Shown here piece after piece: positions 59,956 through 64,000 of a DNA stretch of 64,000 nucleotides; position 1 is the first letter of the stretch, and the number at the start of each line of letters is the position of its first letter. The stretch is from Ornithoclostridium sp944380285 (GTDB lineage: Bacteria > Bacillota > Clostridia > Christensenellales > UBA3700). Made by a program: the position numbers and the translations under genes. The stretch lies in assembly GCA_963931165.1 (NCBI GenBank), contig OZ006985.1, forward strand, positions 1,178,001 to 1,242,000, in the 5' to 3' direction. A model generated the notes under the pieces. It searched no databases. It worked only from the letters and a program-made list of their open reading frames with translations, and was not told the DNA's origin.

Positions 59956-61011
59956 ATGAAGATAACCAAAGCTGCAACATTGAAGCAAAAACCCGACTTC
60001 TCCAAGCTCGGGTTCGGCAAGTATTTCACCGACCACATGTTGGTGATGACATACGAGGGCGGCAAGTGGAGCGAGCCCGAGATCGTGCCGTATGCGCCGT
60101 TTGCGATGGCGCCGGCGACCAACGTGCTCCACTATGCGCAGAGCATCTTCGAGGGCGCGAAGGCGTACAAGAACGCCGAAGGCAAGATCACGGTCTTCCG
60201 CATCGACGACAACTTCGTTCGCATGAATAACTCCGCCAAGCGCATGTGCATGCCCGAGTTCGACGCCAAGGTCGTCAAGGCGGCGCTGTTCGAATTGCTC
60301 AAATTGGAGAAGGATTGGATCCCGACGCTTCCCGGCACCGCGCTCTACATCCGCCCGTTCATGTTCGCCAACGAAGAGGTGCTCGGCGTGCACGCAAGCC
60401 ACAAGTACACCTTCTGCATCATCCTCTCGCCGGTCGGGTCGTACTACGCCAACGGGCTTGAGCCGACCAAGATCATGGTCGAAGAGACGCTTGTGCGCGC
60501 GTTCATCGGCGGCACGGGCGAGGCGAAGTGCGCCGGCAATTACGCGTGCTCGCTGATGGGCGGCGAGATCGCCAACCAAAAGGGCTACGACCAGGCGCTT
60601 TGGCTCGACGGCAAAGAGCATAAGTATGTCGAAGAGGTCGGCTCGATGAACATCTTCTTCGTGATCGGCGACGAGGTCGTCACACCCGCGCTTGTCGGCA
60701 GCATTTTGCCCGGCATCACGCGCAACAGCTGCATCCAAGTGCTCAAAAAGTACGGCTACAAGGTCAGCGAGCGCCGCATCTCGATGGACGAGATCGTCGA
60801 GGCATACAACAACGGTACGCTCAAAGAGAGCTTCGGTTCCGGCACCGCGGCGGTCATCTCGCCTGTCGGCGTGATCGGCTATCGCGGCAAAGACATGGTC
60901 GTCGGCGGCGGCAAGATGGGCGAGATCACGTCCTTCCTGTACGACAAGATCACCGGCATACAACAGGAGAAAGAACCGGACGAATTCGGCTGGGTCACCG
61001 AGGTTTGTTGA
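59956..61011 (+). CDS. ilvE: Branched-chain amino acid aminotransferase
   Basis: PLP fold-type IV transaminase for the last step of Ile/Leu/Val synthesis. The 351-residue long (BCAT group II-like) form has HYAQSIFEGAKAYK, the PLP lysine K191 in EAKCAGNYACSL, ALWLDGKEHKYVEEVGSMN and IPG-like ILPGITRNSCIQ. It lies 57 kb from ilvD-ilvA. Its TGA is the first base region of a very long stem (see the structured element at 61010). Confidence 0.96.
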   Translation: MKITKAATLKQKPDFSKLGFGKYFTDHMLVMTYEGGKWSEPEIVPYAPFAMAPATNVLHYAQSIFEGAKAYKNAEGKITVFRIDDNFVRMNNSAKRMCMPEFDAKVVKAALFELLKLEKDWIPTLPGTALYIRPFMFANEEVLGVHASHKYTFCIILSPVGSYYANGLEPTKIMVEETLVRAFIGGTGEAKCAGNYACSLMGGEIANQKGYDQALWLDGKEHKYVEEVGSMNIFFVIGDEVVTPALVGSILPGITRNSCIQVLKKYGYKVSERRISMDEIVEAYNNGTLKESFGSGTAAVISPVGVIGYRGKDMVVGGGKMGEITSFLYDKITGIQQEKEPDEFGWVTEVC

Positions 61012-61237
61012 CCGCGCAAGCGGGCAGGTGAGCAAGGTTTTGAGCCGCTCTTTCGGGCGCCTTAGCGCGTCGGCGTGCGGCTAAGACCGCAGAGGGTATT
61101 GACCCTGCACGCGCGCCGCGCAAATTCATCCCGAAATAGCGCGCTCAAAACTGCTACGCACCGACAAATAAACCGACGGAAAACATCCGCCGGTTTTTTG
61201 TCGGCTTGCTCACCTGCCCGTTGCGCGGTCTTTTTTT
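61010..61237 (+). ncRNA. Large structured RNA / complex terminator fused to ilvE
   Basis: GACCGCGCAA-g-CGGGCAGGTGAGCAAG (61010-61036) pairs with CTTGCTCACCTGCCCG-TTGCGCGGTC (61204-61229) to make a 26-bp stem with one bulge, followed by eight T. Inside, GTTTTGAGC...TTTCGGG (61037-61057) pairs with CCCGAAA...GCTCAAAAC (61130-61151), capped by CAGAGGGT-ATTG-ACCCTG. A second arm pairs CCGACAAA...CGG with CCG...TTTGTCGG (61161-61203). This is a three-way junction of about 220 nt. No known RNA family was recognised; 6S RNA, RNase P and tmRNA signatures are absent. Confidence 0.65.
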
Positions 61238-61313
61238 TGGGCGTGGTTCAACGACATACAGGCAAGGAGCGGATCTTTTCCGCTCATACTGCGTCTTACC
61301 CCTTTTCTTTCGG

Positions 61314-61440
61314 CGCGTCTTTGTAACCGTTGCGCGGTCTATTTTTTGGCTCGGTACGTTGATGAGCAGACAAGGAGCACTTTTTAAGAGGATATAGAGT
61401 GCGGCTATGACCGCAGAGGGTATTGACCCAACTTGCAAGA
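61314..61440. repeat. Degenerate partial copy of the ilvE 3' element
   Basis: GTTGCGCGGTCTATTTTTTG (61328) repeats the 3' end of the structured element; AGACAAGGAGC matches AGGCAAGGAGC at 61260-61270; GACCGCAGAGGGTATTGACC (61409) repeats the inner hairpin region. A local duplication that has decayed. Confidence 0.6.
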
Positions 61441-61474
61441 AGCAATAAAGCGGAATATATTGCCGATCAAATAT

Positions 61475-62115
61475 AAAAAATACGGTGCAGTAGCTTGACA
61501 AAGATTACGCTTATCTTAAATCGCGTTAAGCGAACCGAGCATTGCGTTTACCCCCTCAAAAGCCCGGCGCACGAAGTGCGCAAAGTTGGCTTTGTATCAA
61601 GCGACAGTAGGGAAAACCCGTGACGCCAAGAAGCGAATCTCAAGCTTTTTACTCGCGCATAGCAAAAAAAGTATTGCAAAATAGAAAAAATATGGCGCAG
61701 TAGCTTGACAAAAATTACACTAACCTTAAAGCTAAATATAAACAATTTATCAAGTGTTGCCGGTAAAGAACTGATTGGATAAACAGAACCACGGAGTATT
61801 GGGCGAGCGGCTTGCGATGATTTTGCGGTGAAGAGGTTGTCCGCTGTACCTCAATGGTACGCGGGCGTTCTCTGAAACGCAAAAGCGCGCAAACGAGCCG
61901 CTTAAAGCGGTGAGAAGTGCCGCACCCCAAAGGTGGTGCGGAACAGAAATGGCGCACGAAGTGCGCAAAATTGGCTTTGTATTAAGTGACAGTAGGGAAA
62001 ACCCGTGACGCCAAGAAGCGAATTATAAGCTTTTCACTCGCGCTTGGTAAAAAGCATTGCAAAATCGAAAAATTATGATCACAGTTGCTTGACAAAAATT
62101 ACGCGTATCTTAAAG
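61475..62115. repeat. Dispersed structured repeat family, cluster B (two full cores plus tails)
   Basis: Cores at about 61565-61671 and 61948-62050 match those at 9123-9505, including the CAGTAGGGAAAACCCGTGAC block and the AGCTTGACAAA...CTTAAA tail (61493, 61702, 62088). The linker TGCCGGTAAAGAACTGATTG near 61756 also matches cluster A (9332). Cluster B has an extra ~150 bp with a GTACCTCAATGGTAC hairpin (61851). Confidence 0.8.
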
Positions 62116-62122
62116 TTAAACA

Positions 62123-62248
62123 GCTTGACCGCGGAGAAGCGAGCAGAGCGAGGAGCGTGCGGCTTTATCGTAGCGAATGTACTTTATGTACAGGAGCAAG
62201 AAAAACGCAAACGCGACAAAGCTATGCGACGCTTATCCGCGGTCAAGC
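62123..62248. repeat. Long-stem structure overlapping the 3' end of dgt
   Basis: GCTTGACCGCGG (62123-62134) is the exact inverse of CCGCGGTCAAGC (62237-62248), with AAGCG/CGCTT continuing inside and a GTAC/GTAC hairpin at the top. The right arm lies on the dgt stop codon, much as the ilvE element does. Confidence 0.65.
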
Positions 62249-63247
62249 ATTCCAGCCGAGGGGGATGAAGATGGAAGAAAAAACCTTCACCGCATATCTG
62301 TCCGTAAAACTCGCGATATAGTCCCCGACGACTCTGTCGAGAGGATAGTCGTCGAGCAAATCGCGGAAGAAGTCGGGCAATTTTTCGGGGTGGGCGCAAA
62401 AGTGCTCGAACAGCAATTTGAGCATGTCGAGCGTCTTTTTTTCTTCGCCCTTGGCGACGGGATTGGTGTAGACGCTGTCGAACATGAAGGAATGCAATTT
62501 GAGCGTCGCCTCGCGGAACTCGTCCGATTGTTTGACGTAGGGGCGGTCGTAGCTTGTCTCGACGAGGTCGGTGATCATCGCGTTGATACGGCCGCTCTTC
62601 GTGTCGCCCAGCACGGCGACGCAGTCGCGCGGCAGGTCGTCCGCGGTGAGGATGCCGGCGGAGATCGCGTCCTCGATGTCGTGATTGATATATGCGCAGC
62701 GGTCGGCGAATTTGACGACTTCGCCCTCGAGAGTGCAGGGGGTGCCGTCGAACTTGTGGTTTAGGATGCCGTCGCGCACCTCGTAGGTGAGGTTGAGCCC
62801 TTTGCCGTCGTTTTCGAGCAGTTCGACGACGCGCAGGCTCTGTTCGTTGTGGCGGAAGCCGCCCTCGATCAGTCCGTCGAGCACGCGCTCTCCGGCGTGC
62901 CCGAAAGGGGTATGACCGAGGTCGTGACCGAGCGCGATCGCCTCGGTGAGGTCCTCATTGAGGCGGAGCGCCCTTGCGACAGAGCGCGCGATCTGCGCGA
63001 CTTCGAGCGTATGGGTGAGGCGCGTGCGGTAGTGGTCGCCCTCGGGGGAGATGAAGACCTGCGTCTTGTGTTTGAGACGGCGGAACGCCTTGGAGTGGAT
63101 GATGCGGTCGCGGTCGCGGACGAACTCGGTGCGCATGGGGCACGGCGCGAGGGGAGCGACCCTGCCGCGCGTATCCTTGGACTTGCAAGCGTACTTGCTC
63201 AAAAACATCTCTTCGCGGTCAAAGACCGCCTGTTTGCAATCGATCAT
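62243..63247 (-). CDS. dgt: dGTPase-like HD-domain triphosphohydrolase
   Basis: Removes triphosphate from deoxynucleotides and limits the dNTP pool. The 334 residues show the Dgt N-terminal signature (CPMRTEFVRDRDRIIHSKAF, RRLKHKTQVF), the HD metal site in THTLEVAQ...LGHDLGHTPFGHAGE, FRHNEQSLRVVE, and CAYINHDIEDA. It lacks the larger insertions of E. coli Dgt, like Gram-positive homologues. dgt-dnaG-rpoD clustering, common in Clostridia, is not seen. No ribosome site precedes ATG; the -10 box ends 6 nt before it. Confidence 0.94.
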   Translation of the reverse strand: MIDCKQAVFDREEMFLSKYACKSKDTRGRVAPLAPCPMRTEFVRDRDRIIHSKAFRRLKHKTQVFISPEGDHYRTRLTHTLEVAQIARSVARALRLNEDLTEAIALGHDLGHTPFGHAGERVLDGLIEGGFRHNEQSLRVVELLENDGKGLNLTYEVRDGILNHKFDGTPCTLEGEVVKFADRCAYINHDIEDAISAGILTADDLPRDCVAVLGDTKSGRINAMITDLVETSYDRPYVKQSDEFREATLKLHSFMFDSVYTNPVAKGEEKKTLDMLKLLFEHFCAHPEKLPDFFRDLLDDYPLDRVVGDYIASFTDRYAVKVFSSIFIPLGWNA

Positions 63248-63253
63248 ACTTCA

Positions 63254-63282
63254 ATTATATCGCAAAACGCGCGGTATGTAAA
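63254..63282 (-). promoter_or_regulatory. Promoter of dgt (leaderless)
   Basis: On the minus strand, TTTACA (plus 63277-63282), a 17-bp spacer, TATAAT (plus 63254-63259), then 6 nt (TGAAGT) to ATG. Confidence 0.8.
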
Positions 63283-63290
63283 GGTTAATT

Positions 63291-63601
63291 TTATCTCAGG
63301 AGGATATCCGATTTAGATACACTGCAATGCTCATATCCGCAATATGCAAGCAATTTCATCACCGAATCATGAGCATTGTCTTGTTTGATTGATGGCGAAA
63401 TGCGAATTGCAGATATAGAATATAAATTTAAGCAGGGTATAGCAATATAAAGTCGGTTTGAGTGAACCAAAGATCGTGCGATTTCAGTATGCTATACAAT
63501 CCTTCCGGAGAAGTGTAGTGATACAAAACTTGCGAGTCTAAAGTACACAAACGATTGGACGTTTCATCATTGTAGTATGGAACTTCTTTGCGTAAACTCA
63601 C
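63291..63601 (-). pseudogene. DUF2971-family gene remnant (internally deleted, frameshifted)
   Basis: A GTG start (63601) overlaps the stop of the upstream methyltransferase gene (GTGA) behind GAGGAG. The first ~52 residues include VLYHYTSPEGLYSILKSHDL and LWFTQTDF, the DUF2971 N-terminus, but the frame stops after 57 residues. In another frame the sequence down to 63291 reads SISAIRISPSIKQ and VMKLLAYCGYEHCSVSKSDI, close to the usual DUF2971 C-terminus ending LLR. The middle (~150 residues) is missing, so the gene is decayed by deletion. The C-terminal match is from memory of the family and is moderate. Confidence 0.55.
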
Positions 63602-64000
63602 TTTGTCAACTCCTCGTACATTTTCATCAGCTCGGCGACACAGGCGCTTTCGGTGTTGAGTTTGCCCCAAAAGCCGTAAGCCTTCATGACAGCCTTGTCG
63701 TTTTGTTGGTGCGCTTTTCGCAATTGCGGAGGCATCGTCAATTCGTCGTAAAGATCGGCGAGTGAACTGTCGGGATAAAGCGCACGGGCATCCAAAATCG
63801 CTTGTGCGGTTTTTTCTATCTCCGCCTTTTGCTCCTCAGTAGGAGAGGGCCACGGGAAGTTGTTGTAGACTATATCTTTTGAGTAACGATAGTCGCTTTT
63901 GAGTCTTCCACAAACGGTGCGCATCCACGCCATATGAACATTTGAAGTCAGTACGCCGAAGTGATATAGATCGGCGTTTGGAACGATAAGACATGCATTG
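63598..64000 (-). CDS. DNA methyltransferase C-terminal fragment (gene runs off window)
   Basis: The frame is open from the window edge and gives the last ~133 residues. HFGVLTSNVHMAWMRTVCGR, DIVYNNFPWP and MPPQLRKAHQQNDKAVMKAY are typical of the C-terminus of class I SAM-dependent (YeeA/MmeI-like, type II/IIG) DNA methyltransferases, following the catalytic and target-recognition parts. The catalytic motifs lie outside the window. It probably belongs to a restriction-modification or defence locus beyond 64000. The stop overlaps the decayed DUF2971 gene. Confidence 0.85.
   Translation of the reverse strand, partial: NACLIVPNADLYHFGVLTSNVHMAWMRTVCGRLKSDYRYSKDIVYNNFPWPSPTEEQKAEIEKTAQAILDARALYPDSSLADLYDELTMPPQLRKAHQQNDKAVMKAYGFWGKLNTESACVAELMKMYEELTK

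Noticed and set aside
61010..61237. 6S RNA, RNase P RNA or tmRNA
   Set aside because: No conserved core of RNase P or tmRNA is visible, there is no tRNA-like end, and the three-way junction does not match the single long hairpin with central bubble of 6S RNA.
62044..62321. Short plus-strand open frames across the repeat and dgt end
   Set aside because: They run through repeat tails and antisense to dgt, with no ribosome site or family resemblance.

Overview
The window is a high-GC chromosome segment, densely packed and mostly on the + strand. It comes from a Firmicutes/Clostridia-like bacterium. The main evidence is gene order: priA-def-fmt-rsmB-rlmN-rsgA-rpe-(spoVM-like)-rpmB-asp23-fakA-recG is the classic Firmicutes block. 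A C4-type L28, a HisZ/short-HisG pair, infC-rpmI-rplT with a noncanonical start codon, and ECF-type vitamin transporters under FMN and TPP riboswitches agree with this. A 26-residue SpoVM-like peptide at the conserved locus suggests a sporulating ancestry. The species cannot be named from sequence alone.

Layout. 1-2639: ilvD (5'-truncated by the window edge), ilvA and ridA, for branched-chain amino acid synthesis and enamine detoxification. 3050-5827 (minus): an MMPL/RND-type transporter. 6285-8568: a TIM-barrel sugar isomerase/epimerase-like protein and pgi. 8569-9800: no genes, but several repeat families. 9865-14414: a small unknown protein, pcrA and ligA. 14521-24775: a long operon with overlapping start/stop codons (yicC, gmk, rpoZ, coaBC, priA, def, fmt, rsmB, rlmN, rsgA, rpe). 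25428-30641: spoVM-like, rpmB, asp23, fakA, recG. 30805-37258: a compact histidine operon (hisZGDBHAF-IE) lacking hisC and a histidinol-phosphatase. 37323-38738 (minus): pyk. 39178-40200: five tRNA genes (Val-CAC, Pro-CGG, Thr-CGT on minus; Val-TAC, Gly-GCC, Cys-GCA on plus makes six in total). 40201-41310: an IS30-derived MITE and a tandem array of tRNA-Cys 3'-end units. 41353-43452: a large-subunit catalase. 43503-47225: ribU (minus, FMN riboswitch), tsaE-tsaB-rimI, and thiT (TPP riboswitch). 47430-48507: infC-rpmI-rplT. 48508-52651: an accessory stretch with hairpin repeats, a DUF4143-type ATPase and an InlB-repeat lipoprotein with palindromic operator candidates. 52969-61011: yitT-like, a SpoU-family methyltransferase, yebC-proA-ruvC, a small membrane protein (minus), tyrS-yigZ, ilvE. 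61012-62242: a large structured 3' region and dispersed repeats. 62243-64000 (minus): dgt, then a decayed DUF2971 gene and the 3' end of a DNA methyltransferase that runs off the window.

The housekeeping genes work in translation (def/fmt, rsmB, rlmN, rsgA, rpmB, infC-rpmI-rplT, tyrS, tsaE/tsaB), DNA maintenance (pcrA, ligA, priA, recG, ruvC, dgt) and amino acid/cofactor metabolism (ilv, his, proA, coaBC, ribU, thiT).

The least ordinary signals are: four promoters whose -10 box sits only 6-7 nt before the start codon (leaderless mRNAs); a short inverted-repeat element found downstream of three different tRNA genes and amplified inside tRNA-Cys T-loop copies; a three-way-junction RNA fused to the ilvE stop codon; structured dispersed repeats in two distant places; and the missed SpoVM-like peptide.
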